The notes under the pieces are model-generated. The model saw only the letters and a program-made list of their open reading frames with translations, made no database searches and was not told the DNA's origin. DNA of 64,000 nt, taken from Sandaracinaceae bacterium. Its GTDB lineage: Bacteria; Myxococcota_A; Polyangia; Polyangiales; JADJQN01. The stretch lies in NCBI GenBank assembly GCA_016712745.1, contig JADJQN010000001.1:1426001-1490000 (forward strand), written 5' to 3'. The position numbers and the translations under genes are program-made. Shown one piece after another: positions 51,890-60,859 of this stretch (positions are counted from its first letter, which is position 1; each line of letters begins with the position of its first letter).

Positions 51890-52800
51890 TGCTAAAGAGC
51901 ACGCCAGCGACACAAGCTCTCCTTTACGCCGCGCTTTTTCTCGTGGGCGTCAGCATCGCGATCGTCTTCTTCCTGATCGCGCGAAACGCACCGACGGTCG
52001 CGCCGCGTTTGTGCATGCGCGGACTCAAGCGCCAGAAAGCGATGAGCGAAGGTGGTCTTTTCGCCGCGTTCGAACCGCTTGTGCGCGTCGTAGCGTCGTG
52101 GTTCTCACGCATTCCAATGCCTGACTTCAAGCGCAACATCGACCGTGAGCTTATGTACGCCGGCGACTATCTCGGACTCACGTCCGATGAATTCCTCGCG
52201 CTCTCCAGCATTGGCTGCGTAACGATGGGTGTCATCGGTTTTGTCAGCGCGTCTGTATTCGAGCTGCCCGTGATGCTCGGCGTGCTGATGACGCTGCTCG
52301 GCTTCTTTATGGTTCGCTTGAACGTAAATAGCGAGAAGACTCGGCGCTTCAAAGAGATTAACCGCGGATTGCCCGCCGCGATCGATCTCGCCGCATTGTG
52401 CATGGGCGCCGGCTTGGATTTTCCCGGTGCACTTCGTCAGTACACCGACAAGTCGGCGAAAAACGATTCACTGAACGAGGAACTATCCCGCGTGCTGCAA
52501 GATTTGCAGCTGGGTCGCACGCGTCGCATGGCGCTCGAGAATCTTGCCGAGCGCGCCCCCACCGACGCGGTGCGTGATTTCGTTGGCTCCGTCGTGCAGG
52601 CCGAAGAAAAAGGCAATCCGCTCGCGGAAGTGCTGCGAATCCAGGCTCAGATGTTACGTATGCGGCGTTCGATCACGGCCGAGGAGAACGCCGCGAAGGC
52701 CGCCCTGAAGTTGATGATTCCCCTCATGTTTATTTTCTGCGCCATCATCATCGTCTTGATGGGGCCCTTCATCGTCAATGCGATGGGCAAAGGGATTTGA
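51889..52800 (+). CDS. tadC: Inner-membrane platform protein TadC
   Basis: A 303-residue partner of TadB. An N-terminal helix (ALLYAALFLVGVSIAIVFFLI), a central pair (LSSIGCVTMGVIGFVSASVF and following), and the T2SF domain INRGLPAAIDLAALCMGAGLDFPGAL with VQAEEKGNPLAEVLRIQA are all typical. It ends with a strong helix (LMIPLMFIFCAIIIVLMGPFI). It is coupled to tadB by TAATG overlap and followed immediately by the FHA membrane protein gene. Confidence 0.94.
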   Translation: MLKSTPATQALLYAALFLVGVSIAIVFFLIARNAPTVAPRLCMRGLKRQKAMSEGGLFAAFEPLVRVVASWFSRIPMPDFKRNIDRELMYAGDYLGLTSDEFLALSSIGCVTMGVIGFVSASVFELPVMLGVLMTLLGFFMVRLNVNSEKTRRFKEINRGLPAAIDLAALCMGAGLDFPGALRQYTDKSAKNDSLNEELSRVLQDLQLGRTRRMALENLAERAPTDAVRDFVGSVVQAEEKGNPLAEVLRIQAQMLRMRRSITAEENAAKAALKLMIPLMFIFCAIIIVLMGPFIVNAMGKGI

Positions 52801-52801
52801 C

Positions 52802-53662
52802 GTGAACGCGTATATCGAAGTCATTCAGCCCGACGGTTCCGCGGAGCGACACCGCATCGACGGTGACCAGACCACGGTTGGCCGCTCTCCCGCGGCGGGT
52901 ATTTCTCTGCCCGGTGTAGCTGGTTTGGACGCGGAACATCTGCTCGTGCAGCCGCGCCCCGAGGGCTGCTTCATCGCTGTGCACACCGGCTCACCGCGAG
53001 CGCGTGTGAACGGTCGGGAGTTCGACAGCGAAATTTTTCCGTGGGGCACCGAGGTTGAGGTCGCTGGCCTGCGACTTAAAATCCTCGACACAGCTCCCCA
53101 AGACGAAAAGTCGAAGGACAAGAAGACAAGTCCGGTCATCTTCCTTGCACTCGCCGTCATCCCGATCTTGCTGTGGACTTTTTTAGAGACAGAGGACCAG
53201 AGTTTGCCGCAGGCGTCTGGCCGCGCACCGGAGCTCTTCGCTGCAGTCAACGCATGTCCGGCGACCGGCGTGAGTGCTCAGAGCGTAGCCGATGACGATT
53301 CGGAAATCGCTGAAGCGAAAGCTGAGCGTTACGCATTTGCGGCGCAGGATGGCATCGACGCCGTCCGCCTGTTCGGGATCGCGAATCGTTGTTACGCCGC
53401 CGTCGGCCGCACGAACGACGCCGCCCGCATGGAGCGAAAGCGCGTTGCTATCTCGCATTTGATCGAGAGCGACTACCGCAATCATCGCCTTCGCCTGGAG
53501 CGCGCGCTCAAGTACGAACGGTGGGAAGACGCGCTGGTGGCAACCACCGCGTTGCAAGAGCTCACACGGCATCTGGATAACGAGTACACCAGCTACTTGA
53601 GCAATCTTTCGCGGAGACTGCAGGCGATTCTCGCGGCCATCGCCGCGGAGCCTCCGGCCTAG
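52802..53662 (+). CDS. FHA-domain membrane protein of the Tad locus
   Basis: A 286-residue protein starting at GTG 52802, one base after the tadC stop. Residues about 1-90 are FHA-like (TTVGRSPAAGISLPGVAGLDAEHLLV; then a strand-rich VNGREF section), though the usual SxxH is altered to LDAEH. A single membrane helix follows (SPVIFLALAVIPILLWTFL, about residues 116-134). The remaining helical domain has two Cys (NACPATG, NRCYAAVG) and a TPR-like tail. It may position or signal to the pilus motor. The end overlaps the next lipoprotein start. Confidence 0.8.
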   Translation: MNAYIEVIQPDGSAERHRIDGDQTTVGRSPAAGISLPGVAGLDAEHLLVQPRPEGCFIAVHTGSPRARVNGREFDSEIFPWGTEVEVAGLRLKILDTAPQDEKSKDKKTSPVIFLALAVIPILLWTFLETEDQSLPQASGRAPELFAAVNACPATGVSAQSVADDDSEIAEAKAERYAFAAQDGIDAVRLFGIANRCYAAVGRTNDAARMERKRVAISHLIESDYRNHRLRLERALKYERWEDALVATTALQELTRHLDNEYTSYLSNLSRRLQAILAAIAAEPPA

Positions 53663-54321
53663 TGCGCGCCGTCGGTCTCACTGCGCTTTTGCTAGCGACC
53701 GCCGCGTGTGGAGCGTCGTCGGCCGAAGAGCGTCCGGAGCTGCCGCCCTCCGATCCGTTGAACGGCGTCGAGCCGGCCTTGCTTTTTCAGCAAGGCGAGA
53801 CGCTGGCGAACGAGGGCGACCTTGTCCGTGCCGAGCAGTACATGTCGGCGGCGTTAGACCGCGGCTACCCGGAGGAACGTGGGCTTCCCATCTTGGTGCG
53901 TGTCTGCGTGAACGCATCGCGCATTCGTGCGGCCTTGCAATACGCGACTCCTTTTCTCGAGCGTCATCCTAGCAACTGGGCGCTGCGTTTTGTTGTGGCG
54001 TCGTTGCAACTTGGCCTGGGGCATCCCGACATTGCGCGCGACGAGCTTCTGCGCGTCGTCGAGTCGGCTCCCGACCAGCCGGACCCGCACTATCTGCTGG
54101 GCGTAACTTTGGCCGACAATTTTCAGGACGCCGAAGGTGCACGCACGCATTTTGCTCGCTATGTACAGCTTGCGCCGCGGGGCGCCCATGCCGAGGAGGC
54201 CCGAGCGCGTATGAGCGCGCGCGCCGAAGGAAGCGTGCCCGGTCACGCAGTGCAAGTCCTCGGCCCGACGGCGCCCACGCAAACCACTGCAACTGTGACG
54301 ATTGACGGAGGCACGCCTTGA
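53662..54321 (+). CDS. tadD: TadD-like TPR lipoprotein
   Basis: A 219-residue lipoprotein starting at GTG 53662: LTALLLATAACGASS places the lipidated Cys at about residue 16. TPR units follow (LLFQQGETLANEGDLVRAEQYM, WALRFVVASLQLGLGHPDIARDEL, PHYLLGVTLADNFQDAEGARTHF). This is the usual TadD design, a lipoprotein that helps localise or assemble the secretin. It shares overlaps of 1 and 4 bp with the neighbours, so the tadC-to-second-ATPase segment is translated as a tight block. Confidence 0.85.
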   Translation: MRAVGLTALLLATAACGASSAEERPELPPSDPLNGVEPALLFQQGETLANEGDLVRAEQYMSAALDRGYPEERGLPILVRVCVNASRIRAALQYATPFLERHPSNWALRFVVASLQLGLGHPDIARDELLRVVESAPDQPDPHYLLGVTLADNFQDAEGARTHFARYVQLAPRGAHAEEARARMSARAEGSVPGHAVQVLGPTAPTQTTATVTIDGGTP

Positions 54322-55430
54322 TCCCGAAAGAAGTATTCGAGCAAACGTTGATGTCGTTTCTCGCACCGATAAAGCCGTTTCTCGACGATGCCTCGGTGAG
54401 CGAGGTCATGATCAACGGTCCCTTCGACATCTACGTCGAAAAAAAGGGCCGCCTCTACAAGACCGACGCCAAGTTCGATTCACACTACGCGCTCGCCGCT
54501 GCACTGCGAAACCTCGCTCAGTATGTTGGGCGTCACGTCGATGCAGAGCGGCCAATTCTCGAAGCGCGTCTGCCCGATGGCTCGCGCGTCGAAGCAGTCT
54601 TTCCCCCGGCGTCGCCAGATGGTCCGTCAGTCGCGATTCGCCGCTTCTCGAAAGAGACGCTGACGATCGAGACACTTCTGAATTTTGGCTCGATGACGCC
54701 CGACGCTGCCGATCTGTTGCGCGGCATGGTTGGTTCCAAACAGAATATCATCGTCGCTGGCGGCACGGGCTCCGGCAAAACCTCGATGCTCAACGTCTTG
54801 TCGTCGTTCATCGGCCTGGAAGAACGCGTTGTGATCATCGAGGACTCGCGCGAGCTGCAGCTGCAGCGTCCTCACGTGGTGCAGCTCGAAGGTCGTCCGC
54901 CCGATGCACGCAATCGCGGCGCAGTGACAATCCGTGATCTCTTCAAAGCCACGTTGCGTATGCGCCCCGACCGAATCGTCGTGGGTGAAATCCGCAGCGG
55001 CGAGGCTCTCGAGCTCATTCAAGCGATGACCTCTGGTCACGGCGGCTGTCTCTCGACCGTTCACGCGACCTACCCCATCGACACCTGCAACCGCCTTGAA
55101 ACTATGGCGCTGATGAGCGATGTCGGCTTGCCCCTCTTCGCGCTGCGCGCGCAGATTTCCTCCGCTATCGACTTGATCGTGCAGGTTTCGCGTCTCCAGG
55201 ACGGGTCACGATGCGTCACGCACATCACCGAAACCGTCGGATACCACCCCGAGGGCGGATATCAGCTTCGAGATCTCTATGTCCGGGAGTATGATGGGAA
55301 AGACGCCAAGGGAAAGGTGCTCTCGAGGTTCGTACCTACAGGCAATCTTCCCAAAGCTACCGAAATCCTGCGTGAGCACGGGTACGAGCTTCCCGAGCGC
55401 ATGTTGAAAGCCATTGCAGCCAAAGCTTAG
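54318..55430 (+). CDS. Second TadA/CpaF-type secretion ATPase
   Basis: A 370-residue CpaF-type ATPase without an FHA domain, starting at TTG 54318 that overlaps the tadD-like stop. All ATPase boxes are present: FLDDASVSEVMINGPFDIYV, Walker A GGTGSGKTS (about residues 148-156), VVIIEDSRELQL, LRMRPDRIVVGE and TSGHGGCLSTVHAT. It is clearly diverged from the first ATPase. Its place in the same transcript suggests either a motor for a different step (retraction or a second substrate) or a regulatory partner. Confidence 0.92.
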   Translation: MIPKEVFEQTLMSFLAPIKPFLDDASVSEVMINGPFDIYVEKKGRLYKTDAKFDSHYALAAALRNLAQYVGRHVDAERPILEARLPDGSRVEAVFPPASPDGPSVAIRRFSKETLTIETLLNFGSMTPDAADLLRGMVGSKQNIIVAGGTGSGKTSMLNVLSSFIGLEERVVIIEDSRELQLQRPHVVQLEGRPPDARNRGAVTIRDLFKATLRMRPDRIVVGEIRSGEALELIQAMTSGHGGCLSTVHATYPIDTCNRLETMALMSDVGLPLFALRAQISSAIDLIVQVSRLQDGSRCVTHITETVGYHPEGGYQLRDLYVREYDGKDAKGKVLSRFVPTGNLPKATEILREHGYELPERMLKAIAAKA

Positions 55431-55438
55431 TCCTCACG

Positions 55439-56983
55439 ATGTCCCAATCTCCTTCTGACAAACATGCAAGCGGCGCCTGGGCGCGGGCGCGACTGATCCT
55501 CGGGGATTCGAAGGGCGCGGTATGGGAAGTCACGGGCGAGATCCAGGAAGCGCGCATCGCTGTCGGCTTCTCCAGCAAATGCGCGTGGGTCGTGCGCGGA
55601 CCAAGCATCGCTCCGGTGCACTTCGAGCTTTTCTGGGATGGCAGCGGCTTGTGGGCTGGTAACTCCAACGATGCTCCGAACATTCGCGTGGATGGGCACC
55701 CGCTCAAAGATTGGGAAGCGCTCTACAACCGCTCGCGGATCGAGTTTGGGTCAGCCGTGATGTCGATTGAGGCGCCGGTCGAACGGAGCCTTCCCGCGGT
55801 GCGCGCCGACGTGGGTGAAGTGAATGATCTCGAAGCGGATCGCACGGTGATTGGCGAGTCCTCACTCGAGATGCCCTCCGGGAATACCTCTGCCATTGCC
55901 CAGCGCGTGTCTGTCGCTGGCAACCGCGCGTATGAAACAGGCGCATCACGCCTATCGGACTTGGCGGTGGTCCCTGGACGCCGCGACAATGCCAACGCAT
56001 CCACGCGCGCCATCGAGGTGGATCGGGACGCGACAAAGGCGCCGGTTGCTCCCATCCGCAGCACGCCCCCCGCTGAAAGCGCCACGAAAATCGTTTCGTC
56101 GAGCACTCCGTTGTCCGCAAACGACTTGGCGAACGAGTCGACTCGTCTCGGCGCGCCGCTCAGTGCGCCAAGCGCCCAAGCAGCTCCGCGCCCCGGGGTC
56201 GGCGCCGCACGGCCAATTACGGGCGTCGCCGCGGGACTCGTTCCACCGCGGCCCATGATGCCGCCTCAGCCAAGCGCGCCAATGTCGCCGATTGGCCAAC
56301 CGAATCCCTTTTCGTCGCCACCTACGCAGATTGCGCCACCCGCGCAGCATGCCCACCCGCCGGTAAACACCCCCGGTGCGATGCATGGTTCGTTTCAGCA
56401 ACCAGGGTTGGCGCCGGCCGCGCCACCAGCGCCGAACGCCGGTGCTTCCGCTTCCGCGCCCGCCGCGAACAATAGCCCATTCGCCGCACCACCACCTCCC
56501 GACGCGGATGCAACGTCGCGCGCGATGGCGAACTTAACCGCAAAGTTTGCCGCGATCGGGCAAGAGCCCAAATTTTCCGTCGCGCCCCGCACGTGGCTTT
56601 TGAGCGCGCTCGTTGTCGCCATCCTCATTGCGTTCGTATTGCCGACCTTCAAACCAGCCGAGGTGCCGCCGGCTCCTCGGCCGCGTCCTACGGCCGAGGC
56701 CGTTGTTCCCGTCGCGCCCCCCGTTTCGGTATCGGCCCTTGGCGTCGTGGGTCAACCGCGCCCCGCCCAGCCCAACGTCCCGAATCCGCCAACGCAGCGT
56801 GCCGCCGACTTGCTCATCGCCGGTCGCTGGCAGGATGCGCTCACGCATTACGAAGCGCTCGCGCTAGCCGAACCTACGAACCCGGCCTACGCGAAGATTG
56901 CGCAGGTGTTGCGACGCCGTATCGCCGAACAGTGCCTCGATGGCGTCAACGCGCGCGGCGAACCGTGCGAGGTAAGTCCATGA
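55439..56983 (+). CDS. FHA protein with proline-rich linker, membrane helix and C-terminal repeat
   Basis: A 514-residue protein. The N-terminal 110 residues are FHA-like (RLILGDSKGAVWEVTG, IAVGFSSKCAWVV, APVHFELFWDG) with degenerate phosphopeptide residues. Residues about 130-380 are low-complexity Pro/Ala/Ser. One membrane helix follows (TWLLSALVVAILIAFVLPTF, about 385-404), another Pro-rich segment, and a short TPR-like unit (AADLLIAGRWQDALTHYEAL). It resembles the AgmX-type layout of cytoplasmic sensor, helix and periplasmic tail. The stop overlaps the next lipoprotein ATG by 4 bp. Confidence 0.8.
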   Translation: MSQSPSDKHASGAWARARLILGDSKGAVWEVTGEIQEARIAVGFSSKCAWVVRGPSIAPVHFELFWDGSGLWAGNSNDAPNIRVDGHPLKDWEALYNRSRIEFGSAVMSIEAPVERSLPAVRADVGEVNDLEADRTVIGESSLEMPSGNTSAIAQRVSVAGNRAYETGASRLSDLAVVPGRRDNANASTRAIEVDRDATKAPVAPIRSTPPAESATKIVSSSTPLSANDLANESTRLGAPLSAPSAQAAPRPGVGAARPITGVAAGLVPPRPMMPPQPSAPMSPIGQPNPFSSPPTQIAPPAQHAHPPVNTPGAMHGSFQQPGLAPAAPPAPNAGASASAPAANNSPFAAPPPPDADATSRAMANLTAKFAAIGQEPKFSVAPRTWLLSALVVAILIAFVLPTFKPAEVPPAPRPRPTAEAVVPVAPPVSVSALGVVGQPRPAQPNVPNPPTQRAADLLIAGRWQDALTHYEALALAEPTNPAYAKIAQVLRRRIAEQCLDGVNARGEPCEVSP

Positions 56984-57648
56984 TTCGCACCTCGCTACTG
57001 GCGTTCGCGCTAGTCTTTTTGGCGGGCTGCGAAGACCCTCCGCCACCAAGTTTTCGCGTCACATTTACAGCAGTCGAGGACGACGTGAAGCTTGCGGGCG
57101 TCGAGGTCAACGTGGCCGGCCATTCAATCGGTCGCACGAACGCGAACGGCGAGCTTCAAGCAAATCTGCTCGGGCGCGAGGGCGCGTCGGTGCCCTATCG
57201 CGTGCGCTGTCCCGTCGGGCATCGCGAGTTTCCCAACCCATTTAGCCTGACCTTGCGGAGCTTTCGCGGGATCGCAAATCACAACAACGCGCGCGGCGTC
57301 GAAGTGTCGATCAACTGTCTGCCCACGGAACGCTATGCGGCCGTCGTCATTCGCACAGGTGGGCGCGCCGATCTGCCTGTCATGCTGCAGGGCCAAGAAG
57401 TTACACGTACGGACTCAGGCGGCGTAGCGCATCTACTACTGCGTTTCTCGCCCAATTCGAACTTTCGCGTGTCGCTCGATACGAGCTCGATCCCGCGCCT
57501 TTCTCCGGCAAACCCGGCTGAAATTTTCACGCTCACCGACGCGGATGACATTTTCATTTTCGATCAGCAGTTTACCGAAACACGTCCGCCCCGGCGTCGC
57601 CGCCCACCGCCTGGACCCGTCTTCACCGGGCCCATTCGTATTCACTGA
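56980..57648 (+). CDS. Lipoprotein ending the Tad locus
   Basis: A 222-residue lipoprotein with signal MIRTSLLAFALVFLAGCEDP (lipobox LAGC, Cys 17; the Glu-Asp after Cys could affect sorting). The first domain looks like a PEGA or carboxypeptidase-regulatory beta fold (GVEVNVAGHSIGRTNANGELQANLLG), and a similar second unit follows (VMLQGQEVTRTDSGGVAHLLL). The tail is Pro/Arg-rich. The earlier open frame to 56593 overlaps the FHA gene and was ignored. Coupling by ATGA makes it the likely last gene of the pilus operon. Confidence 0.82.
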   Translation: MIRTSLLAFALVFLAGCEDPPPPSFRVTFTAVEDDVKLAGVEVNVAGHSIGRTNANGELQANLLGREGASVPYRVRCPVGHREFPNPFSLTLRSFRGIANHNNARGVEVSINCLPTERYAAVVIRTGGRADLPVMLQGQEVTRTDSGGVAHLLLRFSPNSNFRVSLDTSSIPRLSPANPAEIFTLTDADDIFIFDQQFTETRPPRRRRPPPGPVFTGPIRIH

Positions 57649-57665
57649 AAGCTCGGGGAGCTTCG

Positions 57666-58088
57666 ATGCCGACCTCGTTCACGCCGTTCACCACGCAGAT
57701 CTCCATTCGCTTCAGCGACGAGGATCACGCGCGCATCGTGTACTTCCCGCGCTTCTTTCACTTTTTTCACATGGCTTTCGAAGACTTCTTCGCGAGCCAA
57801 GGAATTCCCTACCGCGAAGTGCTCGATGTGGACAAGCTCGGTTGGCCAGCGGTGCACGCCGAAGCTGACTTCGAACGGCCTGTCCGTTTTGGCGACGTGA
57901 TCGAAGTCGCCATGCACATCGAGAAGATCGGCAACTCTTCCGCGTCGTTCGTTTATCGCGCATCGCGCAAAGGTGAATCGGTCGCGAACGGGCGCATAAC
58001 GGTGGCGTGCGTTGACATGGACACGATGCAGAAGAAGACAATCCCCGACAAGTACCGCGCCCTCTTCGCTCGCATCCTTATCGATTAG
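57666..58088 (+). CDS. 4-hydroxybenzoyl-CoA thioesterase-like (hotdog) protein
   Basis: A 140-residue single-hotdog acyl-CoA thioesterase. The active-site Asp motif appears in RFSDEDHARIVYFPRFFHFFH (residues about 15-35), followed by the typical VHAEADFERPVRFGDVIEVAM and ASFVYRASRKG strands. Such enzymes hydrolyse acyl- or aryl-CoA thioesters. It lies 17 bp after the pilus-locus lipoprotein and converges with a VOC gene, overlapping it by 11 bp at the 3' ends. The substrate is not determinable. Confidence 0.9.
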   Translation: MPTSFTPFTTQISIRFSDEDHARIVYFPRFFHFFHMAFEDFFASQGIPYREVLDVDKLGWPAVHAEADFERPVRFGDVIEVAMHIEKIGNSSASFVYRASRKGESVANGRITVACVDMDTMQKKTIPDKYRALFARILID

Positions 58089-58452
58089 GCGTCTCTGCGA
58101 CCGGGAAGTGCGTCAGGCCAATGCGGTTGCCCTCGGGATCGCGGATGAAGAGTGAGTACGGCGTTTCGCGCTCGAGCAGGATCGCGCGCGTCGCGAACTT
58201 TTCCTTCCAAGCGTCGCGCGTCGCCACGTCGATTCCGAAGGAAACGACGTGTAGTCCCGGTGTGCTGCTCGCGAACACTTCGTCGCGGATGGCGCCGTTC
58301 ACGGGTTCGAGCATGAGGATGATCTCACCTGCTGTGAACCAGGTCACGCCGTCGCGCGCGGCTTTGGTTTCCGTGAGACCAAGCAGGTCACGGTAAAATG
58401 CGCTCATAGCCGCCAAATCGGCGACTTGAATCGCGATGTGATGCACACGCAT
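58078..58452 (-). CDS. VOC / glyoxalase-superfamily protein
   Basis: A 124-residue protein of the vicinal oxygen chelate fold: VHHIAIQVADLAAMSAFYRDLLGL at the start, an EIILMLEP strand, then VVSFGIDVATRDAW and YSLFIRDPEGNRIGLTHF at the end. Metal-ligand candidates are the early His (residue 5) and Glu in the EPVN region. Family members include glyoxalases, dioxygenases and resistance proteins; no more can be said. It lies between, and opposite to, the thioesterase and acyl-CoA synthetase genes. Confidence 0.9.
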   Translation of the reverse strand: MRVHHIAIQVADLAAMSAFYRDLLGLTETKAARDGVTWFTAGEIILMLEPVNGAIRDEVFASSTPGLHVVSFGIDVATRDAWKEKFATRAILLERETPYSLFIRDPEGNRIGLTHFPVAETPNR

Positions 58453-58475
58453 AGTTCGCTACGATAGAAGGCATC

Positions 58476-59936
58476 GTGACCCTCTTCAATGCCCAGCCGT
58501 CATCGTTCGCACCAGCGATTCGCTTCGGGGCCGCGACGCTCACGTACGGGGAGCTTGACGAACTGGCGTTCGGGTACGCAGAGATGTTGCACCGCCACGC
58601 TGTCGTGGGCGGGGACCGCGTTGCCGTTTGGACTGCGCCCTGCGTTGAAACGATTGTCGCTCTTTATGCGAACGCGAAGTTCGGCGTCACGAGCGTACCC
58701 GTTAACGCAAACATCGGAGCGCGCGAGCTGCGACATATCTTCGACGACGCTCTCCCGAAGCTCTTGGTAGTGCCAGAGAGCGCAACGCTGCCCTTTCCGT
58801 TCGAACACGCCCCCGTCCTACGGACGGGCCTTACGCGAGCAGACGCCACGTCGCTTCAACCGAGTTATGACGCTCCGCTGCTCATTCTCTACACTTCCGG
58901 AACGACCGGGGCGCCCAAGGGTGCGGTGCTGACCTATGCAAACGCCGCCACGAACCTGGACGCGTTAGCCGACGCGTGGGAGTGGACGCGCGAGGACACT
59001 GTGGTGCACGCGCTGCCGCTCTTTCACGTGCATGGGTTGGTGCTCGGTCTGTTCGGTCCGCTGCGCCGGGGAGGCACGCTTCATTTCCTTCCGCGTTTTG
59101 ACGAAGAAGCTTTGGCTCGCGCACTCGGTGGGAAGAGTACGATGCTCTTCGCGGTACCGACGATGTATCACCGTTTGATCGGGGCCACCGAAAAGAGCCC
59201 CACAGTTCGCGATGGGCTGCGCGCCGCGCGTATGCTCATCTCGGGCTCGGCGGCCATGCCGGTGCGCGATCACAATCGCCTCTACGAGCTCACAGGGCGT
59301 CGAGTACTTGAGCGCTACGGCCTCACCGAAACACTGATCAATTGCAGCGTGCGCGCGTCCGATCCGCCGAGGCCGGGTCGCGTTGGCCGGCCCCTACCTG
59401 GCATCGAGCTTCGCCTTGTGGATGACGCGCGCAACGCGCTGGACGTGCGCGACGACAGCACAATAGGCGAGATAGCAGTGCGCGGTGCCAATGTCTTCGC
59501 GGGCTATTTGAATCGCGACGACGCGACAGCTTCCGTTATGGACGACGCGGGGTTCTTCTACACAGGCGACCTCGCGACCGTAGACACGAGCGGGTCTATT
59601 CGCATCGTTGGCAGACGAGCGACGGACCTCATCAAGACGGGTGGCTACAAAGTCGGCGCGGGCGAAGTTGAAGCTGCAATCCTGGAGCACCCCTTGGTGA
59701 GTGAGTGCGCTGTGCTGGGCATTGCCGACGATGACTTGGGCGAGCGGATTGTCGCGTACGTTGTGTTGCACAGTGAAGGTTCGGCTTTGACGGAGAGCGC
59801 GCTGGTGGAGCACACCACGTCCATGATCTCTGCTCACAAGCGCCCCCGTCGCGTGCACTTCGTCGACGCTCTTCCGCGCAACGCGATGGGCAAAGTGGTT
59901 AAAAGCGAACTGCGCAAGCACGGAGCGCCTCGATGA
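58476..59936 (+). CDS. AMP-forming acyl-CoA synthetase (malonyl-CoA-synthetase-like)
   Basis: A 486-residue ANL-superfamily ligase that activates a carboxylic acid with ATP and CoA. Motifs in order: A3 YTSGTTGAPKGAVLTY, the HALPLFHVHGL region, A5 RYGLTETL, A7 YTGDLATVD, A8 GRRATDLIKTGGYKVGAGEVE, and A10 PRNAMGKVVKSEL with the catalytic Lys. The short N-terminus and HVHGLVLGL are like MatB (malonyl/methylmalonyl-CoA synthetases), but substrate is inferred only. Starts at GTG 58476; overlaps the GalT-like gene by 4 bp. Confidence 0.9.
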   Translation: MTLFNAQPSSFAPAIRFGAATLTYGELDELAFGYAEMLHRHAVVGGDRVAVWTAPCVETIVALYANAKFGVTSVPVNANIGARELRHIFDDALPKLLVVPESATLPFPFEHAPVLRTGLTRADATSLQPSYDAPLLILYTSGTTGAPKGAVLTYANAATNLDALADAWEWTREDTVVHALPLFHVHGLVLGLFGPLRRGGTLHFLPRFDEEALARALGGKSTMLFAVPTMYHRLIGATEKSPTVRDGLRAARMLISGSAAMPVRDHNRLYELTGRRVLERYGLTETLINCSVRASDPPRPGRVGRPLPGIELRLVDDARNALDVRDDSTIGEIAVRGANVFAGYLNRDDATASVMDDAGFFYTGDLATVDTSGSIRIVGRRATDLIKTGGYKVGAGEVEAAILEHPLVSECAVLGIADDDLGERIVAYVVLHSEGSALTESALVEHTTSMISAHKRPRRVHFVDALPRNAMGKVVKSELRKHGAPR

Positions 59937-60859
59937 GTGACGTCGAGGTTCGACATGATGTGTTCACCGACGAAGAGGTGGTATTCGCCCCTCATCGGCG
60001 CAATCTTGTAACGCGTGCACCCGGCGCTTTGCCGAGCGTGCCGGCCAATGGGTGCCCCTTTTGCAAAGGGCACGAAGCCGAAACGGAACAGACGATCCTT
60101 GCGCTTCCCTCCGCTAGCGATTGGCACGTGCGGGTTGTGGGCAACAAATATCCGCTGGCCCCCAACCATGAAGTCGTGATCGAAACGCCTGACCACGACG
60201 GTGACCTTGCGGACTACACGAGCACGCATCTCGCGCTACTGCTCTCCGTGGTTCGCGACCGTGTGCGTGCGCTCGAAGCCGTGCCCGGTTGCAAAGCTGT
60301 TTCGGTTTTCCGCAATCGCGGCCGGCGCGCGGGAAGCTCGCAGCCGCATCCCCACCTGCAGATAGCAGGCCTGACACTGGTTCCGCCGGAAGTTAGGCGT
60401 CGCACCGCACTTGCCGAGCAACATTTTGCGCTCCACCAACAAACGTTGCTGGCGTACGCGCTGGAAAGGGAACTCGCCGCGAAGGAGCGCTTGATAGAAG
60501 CGACCTCGGCCTTTGTGGCATTCGTGCCCTACGCTTCGCATCGACCGTTTGAGACGTGGATCGCGCCCACTCACAACGAGGCGTTTTCCAATCTCAGTGC
60601 TGAGCGCATTGACGCGCTCACCGATCTGTTGTCGCGAACGCTTAGGCGTCTGCGCAGCGCCACCGAAAATTCCGCGGCGAACATATTGCTGCGCTTGATG
60701 CCGGTGGCGTCTCTTGGTGCAAGCTACGCATTTTGGTATTTTGAGATTGCGCCTCGTTTTGGGGCAGGCGGAGCGGGATTTGAGCTTTCGACCGGCATGG
60801 ACGTGGTCACGACGACACCTGAGGACGCTGCGCGCGCGTTGCGCGCCGCTTCGCCATGA
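59933..60859 (+). CDS. galT: Galactose-1-phosphate uridylyltransferase-like (HIT-superfamily) protein
   Basis: A 308-residue nucleotidyltransferase of the GalT family. Zinc-site CPFCKGHE lies near residue 41, RVVGNKYPLAPNHEV near 66, and the active-site SSQPHPHLQIAG with the catalytic His around residue 138. AEQHFALHQQTLL and VAFVPYASHRPFETWIAPT complete the second half. GalT relatives also include ADP-glucose phosphorylases, so the sugar nucleotide is uncertain. It overlaps both neighbours by 4 bp (ATGA), forming a three-gene coupled unit with the acyl-CoA synthetase and GNAT genes. Confidence 0.88.
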   Translation: MSDVEVRHDVFTDEEVVFAPHRRNLVTRAPGALPSVPANGCPFCKGHEAETEQTILALPSASDWHVRVVGNKYPLAPNHEVVIETPDHDGDLADYTSTHLALLLSVVRDRVRALEAVPGCKAVSVFRNRGRRAGSSQPHPHLQIAGLTLVPPEVRRRTALAEQHFALHQQTLLAYALERELAAKERLIEATSAFVAFVPYASHRPFETWIAPTHNEAFSNLSAERIDALTDLLSRTLRRLRSATENSAANILLRLMPVASLGASYAFWYFEIAPRFGAGGAGFELSTGMDVVTTTPEDAARALRAASP

